A stretch of 64,000 bases of DNA, taken from Hanleya hanleyi (lineage: Eukaryota; Mollusca; Polyplacophora; Lepidopleurida; Hanleyidae). The DNA is taken from positions 1 to 64,000 of the forward strand of contig JAVTVY010025210.1 of assembly GCA_036873755.1 (NCBI GenBank), given 5' to 3'. The position numbers and the translations under genes are program-made. The notes beneath the pieces were generated by a model. It had not been told where the DNA came from. It saw only the letters and a list, made by a program, of their open reading frames with translations, and did not search any database. This document shows positions 48,419 to 59,160 of this stretch, in pieces (positions within the stretch are counted from its first letter, which is position 1; each line of letters starts with the position of its first letter).

Positions 48419-49332
48419 AATATATTTGAACCAATTTGTGATGAGGCTTGTGAACTTGATGGATGCCTTTATCTGTTTTTGCTAGGCGTTAATTATAACT
48501 CAGCAAAATGTGTTTTTGCACAGGCACTGTACATTAGGGGTTTGACCAAAACTCGTACGTCGATTATGTCGCACGTACTTGGATAATACCATTCTGAATC
48601 CGTTAGTATTACCTGAAGGCTTGTAATCTGAGAATTTGCTCAACTTTGACGCTTTTCTAATCTGAGATTGATAGTCTGCCATATTATATAATACTCCTTG
48701 TAATTGATTATTCTTATTTTTCTTTCAATGGCTAGAAGGAGTTTTTCTTTCATCGAACCTATTCTCCTAAGTTGCTAAATGAGATTAAACCGTTCCAGGG
48801 GAACAAATGATTGACTGGAGCCGTCTGTTAGCTCAGGGTAAAATTGGAAAGACGGGATTGATTATCCTGTGTTTTTAAAATAATATTGTTCATACGGTTC
48901 AGGTCACGCTAAAGAGCGATCGAACGTTTTTCAACATACAAATCACAGCCCGGTTCAGTGTGTTTGTGGAGCAAGGGATGTTAATGCCGTTCTCCCGCCG
49001 CTGCTGGACCAAGGACACAGGAATACTGCAATATTAAATGCAGACATCACACTCCGTGTATCATTAAACTTAGATCTAGGCGATGCCTCGAGAATATTAG
49101 ATCTGATAGTTGGATTTATCCCTATGCAGTTGGACGGAATTATTTTTTACCATTGCAGCAACTCTCAACCGCGAAGATGAATGTTGTAATTTGTAGATGA
49201 ACACACACACCATAATGAATTTAACATCGATGGTCTCTCTTCTAGAATTTGTTCATCATTCTTTATTATTAAACTTGTTTAACATGACTGACTAACAGGC
49301 TTAACATGACTGACTGAGACACCACAATTAGA
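48419..49332 (+). repeat. partial subrepeat module 3 of unit B with intact TA site
   Basis: Counterpart of 13537-14434. It ends in GATGAGTAGGTATCCG, the undivided version of the DNA transposon target. The remaining 49333-49588 match 24796-25044. Confidence 0.75.
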
Positions 49333-49588
49333 TGAGTAGGTATCCGTAGAGAAATTTTACTTACGAAAAGCTTCTTATGGGAATTTTAAGTAAAATATAC
49401 GGTTTCGCTAGACATTTGGAGATGATCCCTCAGCGACGTCGTATGTTGTTGTCTTCAGAATAAGTGGTGTCAATGTATGCCGAACAAAATAATATTCAAT
49501 TTCGACAGATTGGACAGACTTTGGTGGTAAGATAGTATGTGTACCCCTACTCCATTCCCGAGAGTTGAACGATCATTTTAGGGTGCAG

Positions 49589-50151
49589 TCAAAATATAAT
49601 TCTATAAGTCAAAATCGAACACTCAGGCTAGCCACAGTGACAAGTCAAACTACTAGATTCAATCAAATACTTAGCCAAACGGAGGAGGCAGCTAACTTTA
49701 AATTTTGGGAAGCTTGTCATAAAAACTGACGAGTGTTATTTTTGAGAAATAAAATCGATTGGGTTTCGAATTCAGATTGAAACACCATAAAGATCTGAGA
49801 AACATATAGTTCTGACCGCCCCTAACCTCAGATTATGTGAAATTGAACACAACGACGACGCTGAGCGCAACAGATCTTGCAACGCAAAATTATTGGCAGA
49901 ATTTAGCATATGCTATTATGCGTGGTATGTACAAAGCATTAAGAAAGGTGGTGAAAACAGTGTCGAAAGTCTAATATTTTCTCTTGTCGTAGGACCGGTG
50001 TTGTAGATTTTATTTCACTTCTAGATCTGATGCAATATCTTCTTCTTAGAGCTTATTCACTTAGAACTGTTTAATAGAAACAAATAAGACCCAAAATACG
50101 TTCAATGTCGTCGTACGGTCGTGAATTACCAAGGTTTAAAACAGGGGTAAA
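49589..50151. other. no recognisable feature
   Basis: Unique-looking sequence right of the tandem duplication. No coding frame or repeat stands out. Confidence 0.45.
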
Positions 50152-50962
50152 AGCGTTCGGTGTCCGCTTATTTTCGTTTAGTTTGACCTAACGAAACGCG
50201 AACGGAGCTAAACGTAAACGCGTAACGAAACGCTTTCAATATTTCTTAAGATGTCATAATTATTTCGATTATCAGAACCCATTTCCCTTATCAAACGCGT
50301 TTGCTCTGATCGAAACGCGTTTATAAACGCGTTTCATGAACGCGTTTTTCCTTCGTTCAAATCGCGCAAACCAGGTCAAGAAGCCATCGTGTCGGAGTTT
50401 TCCACAACCGCTTTTTGTATTCCCTGTCCTACGAAATAAGCATCTGCGGCGTATATTTTAATATGTGTAAATGCTTGCCCTTAAGTTTGCTAATTTGCGG
50501 TGAAAACCCTGGAATCATCTCTGGTCTACTCTCTAAGTATCGAGTGTGGTTCGAGCATCCATTTTGACAAGGCCGCATCGATGTGTATTACCACGAACTT
50601 ATCGCCCGGACCAACAGTTGCGCGTTTTTCTTGCGCTTACGGCTGTTGACTTGTTGGTTGAAGACGCGGAGATTTGGTCATCCGTTATTCAAATATGTAG
50701 CACCCACCAAACAGTGTAAACGCCCGACGAAGCAACTGTATGGACGGTAATGTTTATTTAACAACAATCACAACAACAAAACGCGCCCATAAACGCGTTT
50801 GCGAACGCATTCGCAAAACGCGTTTCAAGCGAAACGAAACGAAAGATAAAGGAACCCACGGATGAGGAAACGCGTTTGGGAGGTATAAACGCGTTCTTTA
50901 AGAATCAACCGAAACGAATATAAAACACGTTGAGAGCGCTATTGAAACGCATTCCAAACGCT
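50152..50962. mobile_element. AACGCGTTT-rich element, probable non-autonomous transposon
   Basis: Both ends are dense in palindromic AAACGCGTTT words (50190-50345 and 50780-50960). The outer ends are loosely inverted: AGCGTTCGGTGTCCGC on the left against AGCGTTTGGAATGCG read from the right. The central about 430 bp (50346-50779) lack the motif. No target duplication is clear and no coding frame is present. Confidence 0.5.
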
Positions 50963-51129
50963 AATTAACCGATAATATACGTGAAAATACCTTCTATCCC
51001 TGTAGATCCTTCCTCAAGCAGAGAAAATGCTGCGAGACACCACCGTACTAAAAATTGCAGTAGACCTCCAAAGTAAATACGTACATGTAATAGTTTCAGC
51101 CGACAAAATCCCAAATAATATAATATTAA

Positions 51130-51175
51130 CCCTTCTCGGCCTGGACAGGTCCCAAAAAGCTCAGGTCTGGTAGAG
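51130..51175. mobile_element. 46-bp piggyBac-like relic with TTAA flanks
   Basis: CCCTTCTCGGCCTGGACAGG...CTGGTAGAG sits between perfect TTAA at 51126-51129 and 51176-51179. Its middle, GGCCTGGACAGGTCCCAAAA, matches the right end of the element at 562-1113. Confidence 0.65.
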
Positions 51176-51317
51176 TTAATTTTTAAATATTACTATTACC
51201 AGATGATGGTTCTGAAGTTAAGCCCACCATCTGCGACAGCGTCTATTTACTCCTCTACAACATTTGCCCTGAATGAGTTATTCAACAGGCACCAAAAGTG
51301 TTTCAGTGAAGGGATAT

Positions 51318-51410
51318 GTGGAATATGGAATAGGTGTTTGGATTATGGACGCGGATATTCTCTGATGGACGACGGCTGGATTATGAATGACGGACTAGAC
51401 GCTTGTAATT
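51318..51410 (+). mobile_element. 93-bp solo Penelope-like 3' end
   Basis: GGAATATGGAATAGGTGTTTGG...CTAGACGCTTGTAAT equals the last bases of the element 3' region (complement of 58759-58850). It lies within the decayed reverse transcriptase and happens to keep the local frame open. Confidence 0.8.
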
Positions 51411-52136
51411 TCTCTCCAAGAAACAACGCTCACACCGATGTACCAAAACTGTACCCTACACCCAAAATGCATAAACCACCACACAAACCAAGATCCATAG
51501 CTGGTGTAAGAAGTTGTCCGATCAAACTTATGTCCCCTTTGTTGATACGATCCCTACAGCAAGTGAAATCTTTTTGAGAAAAAATACTGCTTTACTTTTT
51601 CGAAACACACCGAGCGACGAATGTATATGGATGCTGGAAATTCTAAATATCTTGCAGAAGAACTTGATGCAAAAGGACCCATGCTGTTCAGACACAACTA
51701 CCTCAGATTTCTCTATTCTCTATATGTAATACATAAAATCACCATCAGGACCTCATAGACTCCACAGTCCATTGCTTGTATACATTGCTTGTTTGTATCG
51801 GTGTTGAAAAAATAAGGATTTTAAGGATAATGTTTTTTGTTCATAGAGTTGTTTGAATTTCTCATAAATAACGTATATTGCTAAGTTTGATAACACTATA
51901 AGCCAGTAACTTATGAATACTTCTAGGCACAGGATTTACACAAAAGGTGATAATTTCAAAGCCCGTTCCTTCTCAGTCACCAAACGCTTTATAGACGACC
52001 TTCTATGACGAATGCACACATCGGAAAATACATAGATATAGAAAATAATTTGACAAGACTATACCATCAGGCTAATTCTCTAAACTCTCGACGATGAATG
52101 TAATTTAAAAAATTAGAAATGTCTTTATGCTAAAGT

Positions 52137-53180
52137 ACTTTATTTGAAAGGACGCATACCATAAGACATGTATACACGTGGAATTTCAAGACTCTCTATA
52201 CAACAATCCCCCAACAAGACATTATTGCCCGCATTCTTTAGCTCTGCACATACGTCGGATATCATTCGTGGGATGTTTCTTTGTTTATAGATTTGCTTGA
52301 ATTTCTCAGTGATAATATCTATTTGGTAACACAATATATCGACAGCATGTAAGTATCCATTATGCACCCATTCTGGCTGGGCTATATCTGTTCTCTTATG
52401 AATACGACTATAGACAGACGCTTTCCAAAACCGTCAATTCCAAAGCCCGCTCTTTCTCATTCACCAAGTCTATATAGACGATCTTCTCGTTGTGAATAAT
52501 CGCTATAGATATGAAGCAGTAAACGATATATATCTACCTTCATTGGATTTGACGAACACCACAGATAGCCCTGACGGCACTTTATATTTAGACCTATATC
52601 TCTATAAAATTGAAGTGGGCCTTCTCTCTCGTCGACTTTACGACAGAGATGATTAACTATGATCCGTTAACTATCCCTTCCTGGAGAATAATATCCCAGT
52701 GTGACTTGCATATGGCGTATACATATCTCGCCTAGTAGCATTTGCAAAATCCTATGTGAAATTTGACTATTTTAATCTCCGCTAAAACTTATAAACCAGA
52801 TCTATTCGTCAAGCACCTCCACTCTAAATTCTCAAAATTGGCGATACATATCCCATGCCGATACCAAAATACGAACGTAGCGAGTAAGATCTGTGGCGAT
52901 ACGTTTGACAACTTTTGTATAATTCCGTTTAACCCGGGGCCAGGGGACGTATGAACCCAAGATCCTCTGTCACAATCAAAGCGTGACTGAGATACATCAT
53001 TCTCTAGATAACGACTTTATAAAGAAAACCATATAGATTAAGATTTGATATTTTGGAAAATCATCATGTCTTGCCGTCATCTGTGGAAACTGTTGACCGC
53101 TTCGCTCTTGTAGGGAAGTAGCATATGTTTATGTATACTATGATCATTTTTTAATCTGGCAATAATGTTGTTATATGAAG
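52137..53180 (+). pseudogene. decayed Penelope-like reverse transcriptase copy 2 with 3' region
   Basis: Starts near TLYTTIPQQDIIARI (52185-52235), then SWDVSLFIDLLEFL (52267-52310), KARSFSFTK (52443-52470), RRLYDRDD (52638-52660) and HSKFSKLAIHIP (52820-52855), and continues into the 3' region with CCGTTTAACCCGGGGCCAGG near 52925. Many frameshifts. The block order overlaps copy 1, so it is a second truncated insertion. Confidence 0.75.
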
Positions 53181-53214
53181 TAAATCTTTGGATTACGGAC
53201 GCTCTAATTATTTC

Positions 53215-53480
53215 ATTATGTAATGTCTTTGACGCTACGTTGTGTAACGTTTTAAATTCCGCTCAACCCGGGACTAGGGGGCACATTGACATCGTGTACC
53301 TAATATATCCATATCGTGACTGCGAATAGCTATGGCTTGCAAAATCATTTGGACTAAAGAATATTGAGGAATGGTACGGATTTGACGATACGAACATCGG
53401 CATATGTTGGTCGCTTCTCTCTTACATGAAACTAGCCTATGTATATGTGTATATGTATATGGTTCCTCTAAGGACATCCG
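53215..53480 (+). mobile_element. diverged Penelope-like 3' region
   Basis: Matches the 3' region: CGCTACGTTGTGTAACG, TTCCGCTCAACCCGGGACTAGGGG, AAAGAATATTGAGGAATGG, TTGGTCGCTTCTCTCTTACATG. It is more diverged than the other copies. Confidence 0.6.
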
Positions 53481-53768
53481 TTCTGATTCGACAATTATAG
53501 GCTAGGATATTGTGATGTGCGAAATACATTATTATACTCCCAATCAATTTATATGATTTTTATCAAAATCCTTTGATAAAACGAAACTCACCGAAGCTCG
53601 TTTCATAAGGATTTGATCAAACTCGCGTGATATGAACCAGATAAATTACCACGAGTAGTGACAACTCTCTCGACGTCAACTCAAGACGTATAGCAAGAGA
53701 GAAGATTTTATTTTGACATTCTTCTTGGGCCCTTCGCCATTTTGGCAATAAATATAAGTGCCAAGGTA

Positions 53769-54132
53769 CACAGCCAGAAAAATGGTGTTGTTTAACACTA
53801 AAAAATGGTGTTGAGCTCAACACCAATAAATGATGTTTAATTTCCACCGACACCATATATTTCAACCACCAATTATTGGTGTTGGCCAACACCATAAATT
53901 GATGTTAAGCCAGTATTAGCATTAGTCAGTGAACACCAAAATATGGTGTCGAACCATTTTCAACACCATTGATTGGTGTTGACTAACACCATTATTTGGT
54001 GTTGAACTGGCCTGAACACCATTGTTTAGTCTTCACACTGGTCAACACCATTTCTCAACACCTCTTTAAGGTGCTGACGAGATCTCAGCACCAAAAAAGG
54101 ATGTTGGGCCAACACCATTTTTTCTGGCTGTG
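53769..54132. mobile_element. 364-bp CAC/GTG MITE with TA target duplication
   Basis: Ends CACAGCCAGAAAAATGGTG and CACCATTTTTTCTGGCTGTG are inverted. TA flanks both sides. The whole interior is built of palindromic GGTGTTGAACACC-type words. End sequence, TA target and subterminal palindromes follow the same plan as the large element at 14435-24793, though the motif differs (GGTGTTG versus GGTTCTA). Confidence 0.75.
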
Positions 54133-54333
54133 TAAGCTGTAATCCAGAGTAAATCTGAGTTTTTCGGTCAGATAGCTGAATCGTCAGCTGCAATCAACAG
54201 TTTTGAATGATATACTATTATTCATTGTCATTTGATATGAGTACTCAGTCGTCTAGAGATGCCGGGTGAGTTCCGGTAAACGAAAGGTAACAAAGTCCCT
54301 TAAGATAGAGTTGAGGATATCATGTGGGTTTTG

Positions 54334-54815
54334 GCGATACATATCGCATGCTGATAGCAAAATACGAGCGTAGCGTGCAAGATCTATGGCGTTACGTGTC
54401 GTAACTTGTGTCTGATTCCGCTAAACCTGGGGCTAGGGGCCGTATGAAGCCATGTACTTCAAGATCTTCATGGTTCTCATATGAACAGTCACAATCAAAG
54501 CCTGACTGAGATACATCATTCTTTAGATGACGACTTTACAACGAATATTATGGATTAAGAATACTGATCAGCGATACGGATTTGATATTTTTGGAACATC
54601 ATGATGTCTTGCCGGCATCATTGAAAACTGTTGACCGCTTCGCTCTTGCAGGAAACAAGCCTATGTGTATGTGCACTATGATTGTCTTTATGAATTTGGT
54701 GCTAATACTGTTATATGGAATATGGAGTAGGTCTTTGGATTATGGACGCGGATATTTTTTAATGGACGACGGCTGATTTATGAATGACGGAGCAGACGCT
54801 TGTAATTTTCAACAC
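54334..54815 (+). mobile_element. 5'-truncated Penelope-like 3' end
   Basis: From TTGGCGATACATATCGCATGC (codons near the end of the reverse transcriptase) through the full 3' region to GACGCTTGTAAT. The orientation is opposite to 58759-62164. Confidence 0.85.
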
Positions 54816-56266
54816 ATTATACCATTTCATTTTCAAATAGCGTATCAGGATTCATGAACTTTTAACCAGCAATTACCCCAAAACCACTGTGTCGGGTATA
54901 TATCTCCGGTCTAAGCTAGTTGATCAGATCAGTTTTATTGTGTTGGACGGAAAAGAATGGAAATAAATTTGCGCTCGAGACAAATGGTTGCCGTTTCGCT
55001 CGTTTCAGCTGATAGTAATGCGATGGAGAGAACATATAACCGGCGTCAATTAGAGAGTAAGAGGCAATTTTTTGAGAGCGGGGAAATGGGCGAATTAGAA
55101 TAGTACAGTATAGTAATAGTATTAGACCTCTTAAGGAGAGAACATTTGTTGTTGAGTCATGTGGCGCCAGACAACTTTTCCCACCTCTTGCATATCTCTC
55201 CAATTTAACGTTATAGGGAATTCATTCTCTTTCCCAACAAATCTACATTTACAGGTTTTAACTTCAAGGACAGCTGAGTACATATCATTATATTTTTTCG
55301 TCAAGAATGTTTTTTTTTATAAATTGATCGACAATCACTGTTAAAGTATAGCATTGTAAGAAACTTAAAGGAGAAGAAACATGTGACTAATGTATACACT
55401 GAACGAAAGATCTATCTCCCCGTATCCATCATGTAAGCAAATACTTTTTGCGATTTTCTACCGCCGATCCATTCATATCAAAACATCAAAAACTGGAGCT
55501 TGTGGACAGATTCATACGTGCCGCCATTACAACAGCTTGCATCTATTTGAACCAATCAGAAATGCCGAAAACATATTGTGCGCATCGCTGCGTGACATCA
55601 GCCGGGCTCATACTCACTTCCGCCCTGTACGTTAAAGTAGGAGTTGCTTTTCGCCTGATTCGCCTATGACGTCACTGTGACGTCACATCCGTGTCAAAAG
55701 TTCAAAGGTCATAGGTCACATCCGGGTCAAAAGAACAAAGGTCACTTCCGGTGACGTCAGTCCCAGCGATAAGGCTGTTACCCCAGTGAGTCCCAATGTC
55801 AATCTTCCGAAAGATGGTCCCCAAAAATATCGGCAGCACTATGCCCAGCCTAAATGGCAAGTGGGGAACCCTCAGTGTCTCCATACAGGTTTCCCCAAAA
55901 CCGTATTGGCACGAAAAAAATACATGAAACCATGGGAAGAAAGACTTATAGTAATAAACATAATCTATAGTTGGTGTACGATGTTATTATGACCAGTCTA
56001 TGCTCAGTGCGACCTCAGGGTCGAGCGTTTATTGTCCAGTATATCTTCGAAAAAAATAAACATACAAATTGGCGGCGCTTGCTTTGGGGATTCCTCTTTT
56101 GGTATCCATGGTGCTGCCCTCTGGAAGCAAGGAAGACAACTCTGACAGGGCGAACCCTCTGTAGGGCAAATGCCGAGTCATCTCTCCTGATTCGCACATT
56201 TGCATCTTTACGGGAAATGCCTGTATGGGGTATAGGGGTGGTCATTTCTTTTTTGTGGATTTTACT
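54816..56266. other. no gene recognised
   Basis: Mixed sequence with short open frames on both strands and no domain I know. The stretch near 55667-55760 is rich in CRE and AGGTCA words, listed separately. Confidence 0.45.
55667..55760. promoter_or_regulatory. cluster of CRE and nuclear-receptor-like motifs
   Basis: TGACGTCACTGTGACGTCAC at 55667-55686, AGGTCATAGGTCA (a DR1 form) at 55706-55718, AAAGGTCA near 55738 and GGTGACGTCAG near 55751. The motifs are clear, but function is unknown and the cluster may belong to a repeat. Confidence 0.35.
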
Positions 56267-56473
56267 ATGGGTTGTGGGATCTTGTTTTTCACGTCTCACC
56301 ACGTAGAACACGATGGGAGGGGTCTAGAAGCTAAACGGTGAATTGTTTTGAAAAGTTCACGGAGGTCTGAATAGGCCCATAGGCCTACTGGCTCAGTGAA
56401 CAGGGTCATTGCGATATGGGTTGTGGGATCTTGTTTTTCCCGTCTCATCACGTAGAACACGATGGGCGGGGTC
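56267..56473 (+). repeat. two direct copies of a about 55-bp repeat
   Basis: GGGTTGTGGGATCTTGTTTTT and CACGTAGAACACGATGGG occur at 56267-56322 and again at 56418-56473. Confidence 0.75.
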
Positions 56474-56715
56474 CCGAAGCGATTGGTTGAAATTTTTTAA
56501 AAAGTCACTATGCGCATGCGTAGCGGATAAATAGCGCTGGGTGGACGTTTTGAGGTCTAGGTGAGCCCCTAGTGGTCCGATTGGGTCGTATAATGTCTTA
56601 TTTTGAAACTCTCGTGGAGGAGCATCCGAATGGTCTAATGTATTGTTCGTTTTCATTATTCTGCGCAGGCACAGTCTGGCCGTAGCATAGAAAGCAGTTA
56701 TTTTGGGGGTTCTTT

Positions 56716-57590
56716 TGGGGTAGAGATGGACCATCCGTGGTTCAAATGGACCGTGTCGGGTATCAATGTGAAGCTCTCGTGGGGTTAAGTCAGAATGGCG
56801 CGTTTTTTATTGCATGTCGCGTCAATTTGCGCATGCGCAGTTGGGTGTAGTAAGTAAAATGGTCATTTTCGGGGTGCGTAGGGGTGTGTTTGGGGTAGAG
56901 ATGGATCATCCTTGGTTCGAATGTGTCGTGTGGGGTGTCATTTTGTACCCCGATTTGGGGGTTGTCCTCAGCATCTGTGACGTCATCGGTGACGTCATCA
57001 GTACGACTAGTAGCGAAAGTGGACATTATGGGGAAGTGACGGAAGGTATTTGGGTAGAGATGGATCATCCATGCACCGAATGAGGGGTGTCATTTTGTAG
57101 CTCTCAGGGTGTAGACCCAGATCTGATGGATGTCCACAGCATCTCTGACGTCATCGGTGACGTCAGCAGTGCGAGTAGTAGAGAAAGCGGGCATTTTGGG
57201 GGTGTAGAGGAAGGTATTTGGTATAGAGATGTCATTTTGTAGCTCCCGGGGTGTCGACCACTATTTGAGGCATGTTCTCAGCATCTGTGACGTCATCGGT
57301 GACGTCATCAGTACGAGTAGTAGCGAAGTTGGCATTTTGGGGAAGTGAAGGAGGGTATTTGGTGTAGAGATGGACCATCCTTGGTCCGAATGCGTCGTGT
57401 GAGGTGTCATCTTGTAGCCCTCGTGATGTAGACCACGATTCGAGGGATGTTCACGTCATCTGTGACGTCATTGGTGATGTCATCAGTAGGAGTAGTAGCC
57501 AATGTGGACAGTTTGGGGGTGTGAAGGAAGATGTTTGGGGTAGAGATGGACCATTCGCGGTCTAAATGCGTCGGGTGAGGTGTCATCTTG
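56716..57590 (+). repeat. CRE-rich tandem repeat, about 140-176-bp unit, six copies
   Basis: Units start GGGGTAGAGATGGACCATCC at about 56716, 56896, 57053, 57219, 57360 and 57536. They include GTGTCATTTTGTAGC, TGACGTCATCGGTGACGTC and GTACGAGTAGTAGCGAA. Identity between units is moderate. Two TGACGTCA-type sites occur per unit in the middle copies (about 56978, 57145, 57288, 57463). Confidence 0.85.
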
Positions 57591-58200
57591 TAGCAACGCC
57601 TACCAATGCTTAGCGCTTCAACGCCCTGGTGAACTAGCCCTGAAGCTCTTATTTTCTAGATATTCTATGGAATTGACACTAATTCATCGAAATGCGGTAA
57701 CGCCCGTCAACGCCTGTCGTTACGTCTTAACGCCCTAGCTTATCGCCTTGAGGCCATGATGTAGACAGATGAGAGAACAACAACAACAAGGATGAGAGAT
57801 CAATCATTTTATTCTCCCCAATGGTACATCATACCCACTCCGGGGGAACCGCGTTGGGTATGTTTACAATTCAAGCAGGCTCATTTGGCGCTGCATCTGT
57901 CATATTCGTTCTTGCTCGTTAGATGTATTCTCGGCTGCTGTTGTCCATTTAGAAGCGGTACTTTCAGAATTTGGGACACTAGTTAATCCCTATATGTACA
58001 GACACCACCACACACCACTATTACCACCACCACACACTACCGCACACCACCTCCACCACCATCGGTGTGAGTGAGTGAGTGAGTGAGTGAGTGTGTGAGT
58101 GAGTGAATGAGTGTGTGTGTGAGTGAGTGAGTGAGGGAGTGAGTGAGTGAGATCTCAGAGCTCGGAAGTGATGTCATCGTACGCATGCGCATGCATCTGT

Positions 58201-58432
58201 GGAGCACCAGCACCCTGGTGTACCCTATGCCCTATGGGCTATAGGATACAGTGTGCGCCGGTGGAGCACCAGCACTCTGGTATACCCTATGCCCTACGGT
58301 CTATAGGATGCAGGGTGCGCCACAGACGCGTGCGCATGCCTACGATGACGTCACTTCCGAGCTCTGAGCGCTGTGGAGCACCAGCACCCTGGTGTACCCT
58401 ATGCCCTACGGGTTATAGAGTACAGGGTGCGC
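58201..58432 (+). repeat. three copies of a GGAGCACCAGCACCCTGG repeat
   Basis: GGAGCACCAGCACYCTGGTRTACCCTATGCCCTA starts at about 58201, 58263 and 58375. It forms the loop of the foldback element. The first unit is about 62 bp and the second about 112 bp. Confidence 0.8.
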
Positions 58433-59160
58433 CACAGATGCGTGCGTATGCGTACGATGACGTCACTTCCGAGGTCTGAGCGCTCACTCACTCACACACA
58501 CACTCACACACACTCACTCACTCACTCATACCGGTGGTGGTGTTGGTGTGTGGTAGTGTGTGATGGTGGTAATAGTGGTGTGTGGTGGTGTCTGTACATA
58601 TAGGAATTAACTCGTGTCCCAAATTCCGAAAGGACGGCTTCTGGTTGGACAAGAGCAGCCGAGAATACATCTAACGAGCAAGAACGAATATCACAGATAC
58701 AGCGCCAAATGGCGGCTTCTGAGTGGACAAGAGCCTATTTGAATTGTGAACATACCCAATTACAAGCGTCTAGTCCGTCATTCATAATCCAGCCGTCGTC
58801 CATTAGAGAATATCCGCGTCCATAATCCAAAGACCTATTCCATATTCCATATAACAGTATTAGCACCAAATTCAAAAAGACAATCATAGTATACATAAAC
58901 ATAGGCTTGTTTCCTGCAAGAGAGAAGCGGTTAACAGTTTTCAATGATGCCGGCAAGACATCATGATGTTCCAAAAATATCAAATCCGTATCGCTGATCA
59001 GTATTCTTAATCCATAATATTCGTTGTAAGGTCGTCATCTAAAGAATGATGTATCTCAGTCACGCTTTGATTGTGACTGTTCATATGAGTACCATGAGGA
59101 TCTTTAAGTACATGGGTTCATACGGCCCCTAGCCCCGGGTTAAGCGGAATTAGACACAAG

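Larger units (their letters stand above)
25045..49588 (+). repeat. tandem duplication copy B of the 13.1-kb unit
   Basis: It starts TTTGACGACCCAATGG directly after the GGTGCAG end of copy A and itself ends GGTGCAG at 49588, followed by unrelated TCAAAATATAA. It is split at 25225/36691 by the LTR retrotransposon. Without that insertion it is about 13.1 kb and collinear with A. It lacks the DNA transposon and the Penelope-like end seen in A. Junctions show at most 1 bp of microhomology. Confidence 0.93.
51000..52010 (+). pseudogene. decayed Penelope-like reverse transcriptase copy 1
   Basis: Scattered blocks match the intact frame at 59161-60525 in order: LQSKYV.VIVSADK.PNNIIL (51065-51125), NELFNRHQKCFSEG (51270-51312), LYPTPKMHK..HKPRSIAGVRSC (51450-51516), LFIELFEFLINN near 51843, and KARSFSVTKRFIDDLL near 51960-52005. 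Frames shift between blocks and stops are frequent. A 46-bp piggyBac-like relic and a 93-bp solo 3' end are inserted in it. Confidence 0.8.

Noticed and set aside
56015..57068. Antisense frames with HLYPK repeats
   Set aside because: They follow the CRE-rich tandem repeat and break between units.
58060..58155. GAGTGAGT simple repeat as a separate feature
   Set aside because: It is part of the foldback arm and is mirrored at 58481-58530.
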